A stretch of DNA of 64,000 bases, from contig NZ_CP034930.1 of assembly GCF_004014855.1 (NCBI RefSeq), positions 1,240,001-1,304,000 of the forward strand, read 5' to 3'. Every line of letters begins with the position of its first letter. The stretch's first letter is position 1. This document shows, in pieces, positions 19,501 through 25,494 of this stretch. The notes beneath the pieces were generated by a model. It was not told where the DNA came from and made no database searches. It saw only the letters and a program-made list of their open reading frames with translations. The translations under genes were made by a program, and so were the position numbers. The DNA comes from Apibacter raozihei (GTDB lineage: Bacteria > Bacteroidota > Bacteroidia > Flavobacteriales > Weeksellaceae).

Positions 19501-20687
19501 TATGGTTTTGCCAATGTAGGTCTTCCTCCGGCAATAATTAATACAGGAGGCTTGTTTTCTAAAATATATTTCATTTGCTCTTCCCTTAACTGAGAAGGTG
19601 CAAATCCTAAAATACCAATTCCCCAAGGCTTATCTTTAAGCAATTCGGCTGTTTTTGATACAGCTTGTTGTGCTGCCTGTCCTATCATTAGACTCAATGC
19701 TATGAATGGAAGAGCTCCTGCATCTGTGACTTTATCAGCAAATTCTGGAACGTCGCTTACTCTGGCCATAGGTCCTTGTGCTATTGGAAATTTAATTCCA
19801 AGTTCTTGAGCCAAAGGACTATTTTCTCCTATTATGTTTAAGCTTTTTGCTTGTAATAAATGCCCGTAAGCAGCTTCTCTTACAGCATAGATAAAGTTGT
19901 CCAGAGTTTTATATTTCTCAACAAAATCAACGGATAAAGCAACATCTTGACCCATAGGAAGGATGTTTTCAGATAGATCTATTCCTCCCAGATAGGGAAC
20001 TATATCTTCGTATTTTGGGTTTAAAGGTAACGAAGGTGAGTTTTTTCTAACTAATATTCTATAACTGTCTATTAGTATTGTTTCACTACCACTAAGTCTA
20101 CCCAAAACATTTTTTAATTCTTTGGGAAGTCTGCACTCAGGGAATAATGCTACCTGGCTGTCATAAATTATACCCTGTGCCCCCATAGCTAAAGCAGCAG
20201 CAGAGGTATGTACCCCCATTCCACCTTGTATGTATATGTTGGTATTGGTATGAGGAAACATTTTTTTTATACCTTGTAAAAGTACAAATGAAGATTCATA
20301 AGCAACTTTTCCAGCTCCTTCATTCCCTTTTAATACAATTGATTTAACACCTTTTTTTATAGCCTCTTCAGCTTCATCAAGTGAGAAAACCTGGTATATT
20401 GTTTCAACATTTTCTAAGGTAGGGAAAGTTGCAGATAAATTAAATGGGATAAATATTCTATTAACATTTTCTGGTAATTCCAATGAGTCGGATATTTCCG
20501 AAGTAACACATATGCCGAACGATTTTTTTGTTTTATCAGATAAATCTTTTAGGCTCTGTCTCGCTATTTCTTTATCCCTTCCTAAATGTAATATGGGGTT
20601 TGCTCCTACTTTAATAGTTTCTAAAGCTAGGTAAACATCTGGCATCTCAAAAGGAGAAAGAACGAATAATTCTTTGTTTTTTTGCAT
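13542..20687 (-). CDS. PKS1: tandem NPD-type reductase units - KS - AT - ACP - ACP - KR
   Basis: A 2381-aa type I iterative PKS/PUFA-synthase-like enzyme. Residues 1-260 look like a degenerate 2-nitropropane-dioxygenase-type barrel (QGGMGVHTSAAALAMGA). Residues 295-545 are a second, better preserved one (PIAQGPM, ESGGHVGP with His434, FFAGGIHD), the fold of PfaD-type trans enoyl reductases. An active KS follows (about 648-1085) with Cys837 in VDAACASS, His972 and His1012, and an AT (about 1185-1480) with Ser1281 in GHSYGE and His1385. Two ACPs carry LSIDSIKRMEI at Ser1697 and Ser1811, the signature of PUFA-synthase tandem ACPs. A KR ends the protein (about 2100-2340; Ser2280, Tyr2293, Asn2297). 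There is no DH or thioesterase here; PKS2 brings the DH. First gene of the operon. Confidence 0.93.
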   Translation of the reverse strand: MQKNKELFVLSPFEMPDVYLALETIKVGANPILHLGRDKEIARQSLKDLSDKTKKSFGICVTSEISDSLELPENVNRIFIPFNLSATFPTLENVETIYQVFSLDEAEEAIKKGVKSIVLKGNEGAGKVAYESSFVLLQGIKKMFPHTNTNIYIQGGMGVHTSAAALAMGAQGIIYDSQVALFPECRLPKELKNVLGRLSGSETILIDSYRILVRKNSPSLPLNPKYEDIVPYLGGIDLSENILPMGQDVALSVDFVEKYKTLDNFIYAVREAAYGHLLQAKSLNIIGENSPLAQELGIKFPIAQGPMARVSDVPEFADKVTDAGALPFIALSLMIGQAAQQAVSKTAELLKDKPWGIGILGFAPSQLREEQMKYILENKPPVLIIAGGRPTLAKPYEKEGIKVFLHVPSVTLLDMFMKEGSRNFIFEGRESGGHVGPLSSMVLWEKQIFRLIKDENPSTLNVFFAGGIHDAFSSAFISIMSASLAAKGAKIGVLMGSSYLFTKEAVETGAILKSYQEQSVNHSKTILLEAAPGQETRALPTPFTEHFTQVKEQLFAEGLDSKEVWLKLEEMNLGRQRIAAKGIERQGSNLVSLNDEDQVEKGVFMIGQISSLRDKVVTLDDLHSNVAIDNNALISKLDKIEEPLRENEPVKLAIVGMAGIFPQAKTLEEYWKNILLSKNCVTEVPDSRWNKELFYNPDTRDTDFVSSKWGGFIPTIDFDPLEFGIPPQSLASIEPVQLLSLLVAKRALEDAGYDMATFDGENTSVIIGAEGATELAASYGFRGYAKQVFGELPEELKNVLPKLNEDSFPGVLSNVVAGRITNRLNLGGSNFTVDAACASSLAAMDIAYQELQNKRSDIVVLGGADLHNGLNDYLMFSATYALSKKGRCASFDSDADGIALGESVSMIILKRLEDAERDGDRIYAVIRGTGGSSDGKNLGMTAPNKKGQMKALQRAYKNAGVLPSEVELIEAHGTGTVVGDKTELSALTDMFLESGATTGQTHLGSVKTQIGHTKCAAGLAGVIKAALSMYYGVQPPTINLSNPNSFYNKETSPFIFNTNAGIWGSERRISGVSAFGFGGTNFHVVMENYQSEVKQTSALTLWPSELFIFRGDTLEEAKELAKKVQTLISVNDSLTLRDIAYSLAFYNQKEIQITLVAKSIKKLKNKLESIINDINESDIYLRNPKEGKVAFLFSGQGSQRINMARDLLVAFPSMRKLLLQHPEYDKILYPNTVFDEESKKIQQKTITQTQNAQPALGIVDLAIADFLRSLGIEPDMVAGHSYGELPALCFSGAFDSENLVSLSRKRAESILNAIGNDKGKMIAVGISQQELEQLLAGKNDIWPVNFNSPKQTILAGTTFAMNSLMKEMGQQNISYKELSVDCAFHSPLLEKSKDLFAKELEKVSFKSPSIPVWSNTTADLYPTQGNEIKTRLSEHLIKPVLFNEEIQKMYTDGARIFIETGPGKVLINLAQSSIKEKDSISIIQTEEKGKEGINYILNALAKYIATGRNIYIEKLFDNRNAKVLDLDQPELYKKKPTIWFINGHNAVPSVGPMPANGALPITEPVSLNNFSINGAGSNLMTESDHIMLEYLGNMKTMIQNQRDVMLGYLGHTPSISQSPSQQVISVNTTNKISPAKIEDAKTPMAVSTASVQQPSAATLSLEEIKSALLDTVSEKTGYPIDMLGLEMDLEADLSIDSIKRMEIIGALREKLNLKGDFEESEDAIEKMASIKTLNGVIGWVEELVQSELPATLSSTEANLQTIKTETVAASPAISAEHIKNTLLETVSEKTGYPTDMLGLDLDLEADLSIDSIKRMEIIGSLREKLNMEGDFEESEDAIEKMASIKTLNGVIGWIEDIINGNPEEAGKALSTSNNTKETTPVSFDANSILELEQNLVSQSEEDKPLLRTRFELEKWDFQSEEKLSIKDKNIAITDDGGEFATIIQKAIEKQGGISSIISKDENDLTSYDGLIVLDISQSPLHYSTQEVFSLIKKSNLEKIQWIFSYSDVIGSLQNTENISELKKIEGYPGLIKSIAREFSAINCRAIISHTLLNAEEVSQIILDELISTDISAEVVYKDSQRLRLNLVPESLSVNGKSNISLDKDSVVVVFGGAQGITSELTAQLADEYPCHYILVGRSPVPSDENKKYSFLKDKNEIRKHLISEEKMTVPAEIEKKAQQIEKENQIAATISNIEKSGSKVTYVSLDVTDENNLRNFIRGTYEKYGKIDGIIHAAGLLVDKLLVHKTADAFNKVYSTKINPLHVILDELRPDIKFIVLFSSIASVYGNRGQSDYAAANSVFDLTSWVIKDKLNARILTVNWGPWKGAGMVSSALENEFNKRGVALIPLKQGGQEFIKELKFGHDNQVLIMGGGDGVKQFFGI
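15108..15710 (-). repeat. Tandem repeat encoding the two ACP domains of PKS1
   Basis: Two copies of about 260 nt recur with a 342-nt period. Their phosphopantetheine Ser codons are at 15597-15599 (ACP1) and 15255-15257 (ACP2). The copies share long stretches at both protein and DNA level: SIDSIKRMEIIG, LREKLN, and FEESEDAIEKMASIKTLNGV, followed by IGW. This is recent duplication or gene conversion. Tandem ACPs raise output in PUFA synthases, and the linkers between them are poor in order-promoting residues, as usual. Confidence 0.9.
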
Positions 20688-20818
20688 AGTTATTAAAGAA
20701 TATAAATTGTAAATAATAAACCAAATTTATGGTAAAATAATGATCTAAAATGCTTAAAAGATCAGTGCATATGGTTAATTAAATAAAAAAAATGATTTCT
20801 ATTGTCTTAATCAAGATG

Positions 20819-20847
20819 CAAATATAATAAAAAAAACTTGAATACAA
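20819..20847 (-). promoter_or_regulatory. Candidate Bacteroidota-type promoter of the PKS operon
   Basis: Read on the minus strand, TTG (20845-20847) is followed after 18 nt by TATATTTG (20819-20826), matching the Flavobacteriia consensus TTG-N17-23-TAnnTTTG. It lies in the 172-bp gap between the MATE gene and PKS1 and would leave a 5' leader of about 125 nt. A second box without a matching upstream element, TAAATTTG at 20722-20729, lies closer to the gene. The call is by consensus only. Confidence 0.45.
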
Positions 20848-20859
20848 ATAAAGTGAAAC

Positions 20860-22227
20860 TTATCTGATTTCGAGTTTTTTTAGATGATTTAATTGGATAA
20901 AAAGTATTATTACAGCTAATAGTGTTGACACTAAATCTGATAAAGGTATGGAATACCAAATGCCATCAATTCCATAAAATTTAGGAAGTATAAATAAAGC
21001 CGGGATAAGTATGATAAATTGTCTTGTCATACTTAAAAAGAATGAATATAATGCTTTTCCGATACATTGGAAAAAGTTTGATATAACCATTTGCAGTCCG
21101 CTTAGAGGAAGTGTGATAGTCATTATTTTAAGAGCTGTAGTAGCTTCTTCAGCAAGTTGGGCAGATGGATTGAATGGTTTGATTACTATGTCAGGTAAAA
21201 CTATTCCTACTAATAAGCCGACAGATCCTATTAAAATTCCTGTTTTAATAGTATAGTTAAGTGTTTGTTTCACTCTGTCCATTTTTTTTGCTCCGTAATT
21301 ATATCCGATTATAGGTTGCATGCCTTGTGTAAGACCTACCAATATCATAATAAATACCATGATTAATCGATTTGCAAGAGTATATGATTCAATTGCAATG
21401 CTGCCACCAAAGATTTTTAAACGATTGTTAATGAAAAAAACGACTACAGATGCAGCTAAAAGCATAAAAAATGGTGCGAAGCCTATGTTAATTATAGACC
21501 ATACAATTCTGGAATTCCAACGTAGATAATTCCATTTGAGAGATAACGGATTTTTTTTATTTAGAAAATGGATCAATACTACGCTTAATCCTATCATTAT
21601 TGATAAATTGGTAGCTATAGCAGCTCCTTTCATACCCCAATCCATTATAAAAATAAATACAGGTGCAAGTAAAATGTTTGCAAAAACTCCTATAAGCATT
21701 GTATACATAGCTTTTTTAGGATATCCTGAAGCTCTCATAATGTTGTTCAACGCAAAGTTTACGGTTAGAAAAACATTACCCGGAAGATAATATATTAGAA
21801 ATTCTTTAGCAAAAAAAAAGGTTTCTTCTGTACTTCCTACGGCATATAAAATTTTATTAGTAAAAATATAAGTGGTTATTATGAAGGTAGTTGTAAGTAA
21901 TATGGCTAGCGTTATTGAGTTGCCAATGACTTTTCTGGCTCCCTCTATGTCTTTTTGCCCCAAAAGAATGGATACTCTTGCCGATGCTCCAGAGCCTACC
22001 AGCATCCCTAATCCGGAGATAAGATTCATTACTGGTAACAGGATACCTAGTCCCCCAATTGCATGATCTCCTAAATCTGGGCCATGTCCGATATAAATAC
22101 TATCAATAATATTATATAGTGCAATAACCGCTGTGCCGATAATTGCAGGTATTGCGTATTGCCAGAGTAAATTTTTAGGATTTTTAGTTTCTAATTCTGT
22201 TATTTTTTTAGCTTCAGGAAGTATCAT
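20860..22227 (-). CDS. MATE family multidrug/lipid exporter
   Basis: A 455-aa inner-membrane protein with twelve hydrophobic helices in two similar halves, the MATE (NorM/DinF-like) layout of cation-driven exporters. The N-terminal segment LLWQYAIPAIIGTAVIALYNIIDSI and the later VGLTQGMQPIIGYNYGAKK are typical; the latter is a strong family signature between the halves. It is read in the same direction as the PKS operon, with 172 bp between them, and appears to have its own promoter. It could export the PKS-derived product or protect the cell from it, but MATE genes are common and the link is by position only. Confidence 0.88.
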   Translation of the reverse strand: MILPEAKKITELETKNPKNLLWQYAIPAIIGTAVIALYNIIDSIYIGHGPDLGDHAIGGLGILLPVMNLISGLGMLVGSGASARVSILLGQKDIEGARKVIGNSITLAILLTTTFIITTYIFTNKILYAVGSTEETFFFAKEFLIYYLPGNVFLTVNFALNNIMRASGYPKKAMYTMLIGVFANILLAPVFIFIMDWGMKGAAIATNLSIMIGLSVVLIHFLNKKNPLSLKWNYLRWNSRIVWSIINIGFAPFFMLLAASVVVFFINNRLKIFGGSIAIESYTLANRLIMVFIMILVGLTQGMQPIIGYNYGAKKMDRVKQTLNYTIKTGILIGSVGLLVGIVLPDIVIKPFNPSAQLAEEATTALKIMTITLPLSGLQMVISNFFQCIGKALYSFFLSMTRQFIILIPALFILPKFYGIDGIWYSIPLSDLVSTLLAVIILFIQLNHLKKLEIR

Positions 22228-22268
22228 ATGTAGTTAGCAGGATTAGACCTTTATTACTATTTTAACAT

Positions 22269-22299
22269 CAAAAGTACAAAATATAATTAGGGTCAGCAA
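22269..22299 (-). promoter_or_regulatory. Candidate promoter of the MATE exporter gene
   Basis: On the minus strand TTG (22297-22299) precedes TACTTTTG (22269-22276) by 20 nt, a full match to TTG-N17-23-TAnnTTTG. The upstream element lies in the last codons of the response-regulator gene. Transcription would start about 35 nt before the ATG at 22227. No terminator hairpin is visible between the regulator and MATE genes, so read-through from the two-component operon is also possible. Confidence 0.45.
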
Positions 22300-22997
22300 T
22301 TAACTAACATACGAAAACCTTCTCCATGAATATTGACGATTTCAATATTTTGATCTTCTTTAAGATATTTTCGCAAAGATGCAATGTAAACATCCATGCT
22401 TCTTGAGGTAAAATAATTATTATTCTGCCATATTTTAGTCAAAGCTTCGTCTCTTGTCATTAGATCATTTTTGTACAGACATAGTAGTTTTAATAATTCA
22501 TTTTCTTTTGGAGATAATTTATACTTTTTATCTTTCACTTCAAGTAGACGGAGTTTAGTGTTAAATACAAAATTTGAAATTTCATAAATTTCTTTTTCTT
22601 CTTTTTCCTTGCTTATTGATATATTTGATATTCTTTGAAGGACTGCGTTAATTTTGTAAATAAGAACTTCAGTGTCGAAAGGCTTAGTTATATAATCATT
22701 AGCTCCCAATTTATATCCGGTCAGGATATCTTCCCTCATGTTTTTGGCAGTAAGAAAAATGATGGGTACATCCGGATTAATATCAATGATTTCTTTCGCT
22801 AATGTAAACCCGTCTTTTTTGGGCATCATTACATCAGTAAGGCAGATATCGAACGATTCGGCTTTAAATTTTTTTAAACCGTCTTCTCCATCTACAGCAA
22901 GAGTAACATCATAATCGTTTAAAGAAAGATAATCTTTAAGCACAGCTCCAAAACTGGGATCGTCTTCAACTAACAGTAGTTTTGCTTTTATACTCAT
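22293..22997 (-). CDS. OmpR-family response regulator, second copy
   Basis: A 234-aa response regulator: receiver domain (about 1-125) with acidic pocket VEDD, phospho-acceptor Asp in CLTDVMMPKKDG, and the switch residues in FLTAKN and ITKPFD. A winged-helix DNA-binding domain follows (about 135-232; KLSPKENELLKLL, DVYIASLRK, HGEGFRML). It is a tandem duplicate of the regulator 40 bp upstream, roughly four-fifths identical by eye. Differences concentrate in the linker and in the recognition region of the winged helix (IASLRKYLKEDQ versus IAKIRKLLKDDD). The kinase of the operon is probably shared. The type is close to RprY-like regulators of Bacteroidota; target genes are unknown. Confidence 0.92.
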   Translation of the reverse strand: MSIKAKLLLVEDDPSFGAVLKDYLSLNDYDVTLAVDGEDGLKKFKAESFDICLTDVMMPKKDGFTLAKEIIDINPDVPIIFLTAKNMREDILTGYKLGANDYITKPFDTEVLIYKINAVLQRISNISISKEKEEKEIYEISNFVFNTKLRLLEVKDKKYKLSPKENELLKLLCLYKNDLMTRDEALTKIWQNNNYFTSRSMDVYIASLRKYLKEDQNIEIVNIHGEGFRMLVNC

Positions 22998-23037
22998 TTG
23001 GTTTTTGTGGTTGGATTAATATAATTATAACAAAATA

Positions 23038-23742
23038 TTAATCTTTAACCAATAATCGGAAACCTTCTCCATGAATATTTACAATTTCAACATTATCATC
23101 ATCTTTTAGTAATTTTCTTATTTTTGCAATATACACATCCATGCTTCTAGACGTGAAGTAATTATCATTATGCCATATTTTAGTAAGAGCTTCTTCTCTA
23201 GGCATTAAATCATTTTTATATTTGCAAAGTAATTTTAATAGTTCATTTTCTTTTGGTGATAATTTATACATATTGCCATTAACCTCAAGTTGACGGAGTT
23301 TAGTGTTAAATTTAAAATTTGAAATTTCATAAATTTCTTTTTCTTCTTTTTCTTCAGTTATTGAACTGTTAGAGTTTCTCTGTAGTACAGCACTTATTTT
23401 GTAAAGTAAAACTTCAGAATCAAAAGGTTTAGTTATATAATCATTAGCTCCCAATTTGTATCCGGTCAGAATATCTTCCCTCATATTTTTGGCAGTTAGA
23501 AAAATGATGGGTACATCCGGATTAATATCAATAATTTCTTTCGCTAAAGTAAACCCGTCTTTTTTAGGCATCATTACATCAGATAGGCAGAGGTCGAATT
23601 CTTCAGCTTTGAATTTTTCTAATCCGTCTTCTCCATCTATAGCAAGGGTAACATCATAATCATTTAAAGACAGATAATCTTTAAGTACAGCTCCGAAACT
23701 GGGATCGTCTTCAACTAATAATAATTTTACTTTTTTATCCAT
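23038..23742 (-). CDS. OmpR-family response regulator, first copy
   Basis: A 234-aa receiver plus winged-helix regulator. The phospho-acceptor Asp lies in CLSDVMMPKKDG, the conserved Lys in ITKPFD, and the DNA-binding part carries KLSPKENELLKLL and HGEGFRLL. It starts 4 bp after the histidine-kinase stop, so it is the direct partner of that kinase. The downstream gene is its near-copy. The receiver halves are almost the same, including the residues that face the kinase, so cross-phosphorylation by one kinase is likely. The regulatory target cannot be read from this sequence; the neighbouring MATE and PKS genes are one possibility. Confidence 0.93.
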   Translation of the reverse strand: MDKKVKLLLVEDDPSFGAVLKDYLSLNDYDVTLAIDGEDGLEKFKAEEFDLCLSDVMMPKKDGFTLAKEIIDINPDVPIIFLTAKNMREDILTGYKLGANDYITKPFDSEVLLYKISAVLQRNSNSSITEEKEEKEIYEISNFKFNTKLRQLEVNGNMYKLSPKENELLKLLCKYKNDLMPREEALTKIWHNDNYFTSRSMDVYIAKIRKLLKDDDNVEIVNIHGEGFRLLVKD

Positions 23743-23746
23743 GGTG

Positions 23747-25306
23747 TTATTTGTTTAAAGGAATTCTTATAATAAAGGTCGTGCCTTTGTTAGGTTTACT
23801 AACAACTTTAATACCACCTTTATGTAATTTTATAATATTTTTTACATAGGCAAGGCCTAAGCCATGCCCTTTTACATTATGTATGTTTCCGGTTTCTTCA
23901 CGATAAAATTTTTCGAAAATACGTTTTATTACACTTTCACTCATACCTTTACCTTTGTCAGATATTTCAGCAACATAATCATTTTTATCGTTGTAGGTTT
24001 TTACAGTTATTTCTGGTTTTTCAGGAGAATATTTATTTGCATTATCTAGTATATTTACAAAAACATTCGTTAAATGAAATCCATCAGCGTTAGCAATATG
24101 TCTTTCTGCTGCATATTTTTCAATAATAGTACCTCCTCTTTGTTCTACCTGAACCCTTACAGTTTTGACGCTGTTTTTTAGAATTTCACGCATATTGGTT
24201 TCCTTAATGACTAACTCAAGCGAGTTTCGTTCCAATTTTGACATTCTAAGTACCATCTCTACCTGTTTTTTCATCCGGGTATTTTCCTGTTTGATTAGAG
24301 AAGTGTAGAATTTCATTTTTTCAGGATCTTCCTGAACTTTTTCTGTGCCCAGAGCATCGGTAGCTATATTAATAGTAGCTATGGGTGTTTTAAATTCATG
24401 TGACATATTGTTAATAAAGTCAGTCTTTATCTCAGAAATCTTTTTTTGCTGAGACATGTAGTAAATCGAAGCAATATATATTGCTATAATTACCAAGGTG
24501 GAGGTAATAGTCACACCGATAGCTCCAAAAATTGGATTTAATACTGAATATTGTTTAGATGGAAAATAAACAGAAAGATAATATTGAGTGTTGTCTTTTC
24601 CATCTGAAAATAACACGGCATTGTAATTATGTTTAGGGTGCTTACTTAATACAAATTCTTTGCTATGAATTTTAGTGAGAGCTAATTTATTATTAAGAAC
24701 ACCACATTTAAATTCTGTATCAATGTTTTGTTTTTTTAATTCAATATTTACAATTGAGTCAATAGTTCCAATATCTACTCTGGACTCCAAACTCATTTGA
24801 TTGATACTTAGTCTTGCAAATTCATCTAATGTGAATTTAGGACTGACAAAACTATTTTCTATATTAGCTTCAATCGGTTTCAGGTTCAGGTTGTTAGAGT
24901 CCTTTTTTATCTTTAATACACCTTCATCAGTAAGAAGGTTAGTGATTTTTAAAGTGTCTTTTTTTGAAAAAGGTATTACAAGTGGTTTTTTATTAACAAT
25001 GGTTTTTTTATAAATTATATATTTTACAGACTGTGAGTCAACTACACTCATGGCTGTTTGAATGGTGCTGGAGTCTTTTTGACTATTAATGTCCTGGTAG
25101 AAATTGTTGAAGGGTTTATAAAATTTATTGATTTCTAGTGTGTTAATCTTTACTGCTGAACTATTTAGAGCTTTATATACCCGAGATGAAAAATCCTGCT
25201 CCCCGGCATCAATAGATTGTTTTAACCAGAAAATCTGTAAACCAACGAAAACAATTAGAGATATTGTCATTAAACCCGATAAAATAGGGATAAATCGTTC
25301 CTTCAT
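23747..25306 (-). CDS. Sensor histidine kinase
   Basis: A 519-aa membrane kinase. The first transmembrane helix is at about residues 8-28, the periplasmic sensor domain at about 30-265, and the second helix at about 265-290. A HisKA domain with the phospho-acceptor His in NNMSHEFKTPIATI follows, then an HATPase_c domain with N-box NILDNANKYSP, G1-box DKGKGM and G2-box GHGLGLAYVK. The architecture matches RprX-type kinases of Bacteroidota. The periplasmic part has no recognisable ligand domain. It is the first gene of a kinase-regulator-regulator operon and is divergent from glnS. Confidence 0.93.
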   Translation of the reverse strand: MKERFIPILSGLMTISLIVFVGLQIFWLKQSIDAGEQDFSSRVYKALNSSAVKINTLEINKFYKPFNNFYQDINSQKDSSTIQTAMSVVDSQSVKYIIYKKTIVNKKPLVIPFSKKDTLKITNLLTDEGVLKIKKDSNNLNLKPIEANIENSFVSPKFTLDEFARLSINQMSLESRVDIGTIDSIVNIELKKQNIDTEFKCGVLNNKLALTKIHSKEFVLSKHPKHNYNAVLFSDGKDNTQYYLSVYFPSKQYSVLNPIFGAIGVTITSTLVIIAIYIASIYYMSQQKKISEIKTDFINNMSHEFKTPIATINIATDALGTEKVQEDPEKMKFYTSLIKQENTRMKKQVEMVLRMSKLERNSLELVIKETNMREILKNSVKTVRVQVEQRGGTIIEKYAAERHIANADGFHLTNVFVNILDNANKYSPEKPEITVKTYNDKNDYVAEISDKGKGMSESVIKRIFEKFYREETGNIHNVKGHGLGLAYVKNIIKLHKGGIKVVSKPNKGTTFIIRIPLNK

Positions 25307-25494
25307 ATTACAAAAGTAAACATTTTAAAAATGAAAAATAAACACTTTTTTTATATTTAAACTGACATTTTAAAAATATATTTTATTACTTGAACTATTT
25401 ATTATTTATAGTTTGTAATATTTTATTTAGCTGAGAATTATGTTGTCAGTATCTGTTAAAAATAACGTAAATTTGCTTTCCAATTATTTTTACC
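25307..25494. other. Divergent intergenic region between the kinase operon and glnS
   Basis: 188 bp of very AT-rich DNA. It contains the glnS promoter described separately. A TACTTTTG box on the minus strand (25311-25318) would place transcription start at or inside the kinase start codon and has no upstream TTG partner, so I do not call it. No terminator or riboswitch-like structure is visible. Confidence 0.5.
25443..25475 (+). promoter_or_regulatory. Candidate promoter of glnS
   Basis: TTG at 25443-25445 and TAAATTTG at 25468-25475, 22 nt apart, match the Flavobacteriia consensus. The start codon is at 25495, so the leader would be about a dozen bases, which is common for housekeeping genes in this class. 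Confidence 0.5.

Noticed and set aside
22293-23742. Near-identical regulators as an assembly artefact
   Set aside because: They differ at many positions spread over both domains and have different spacers, so they are real, diverged paralogues.
25311-25318. TACTTTTG promoter box for the histidine kinase operon
   Set aside because: It lies 5 bp before the start codon and has no TTG partner at 17-23 bp, so transcription would begin at or within the coding sequence.
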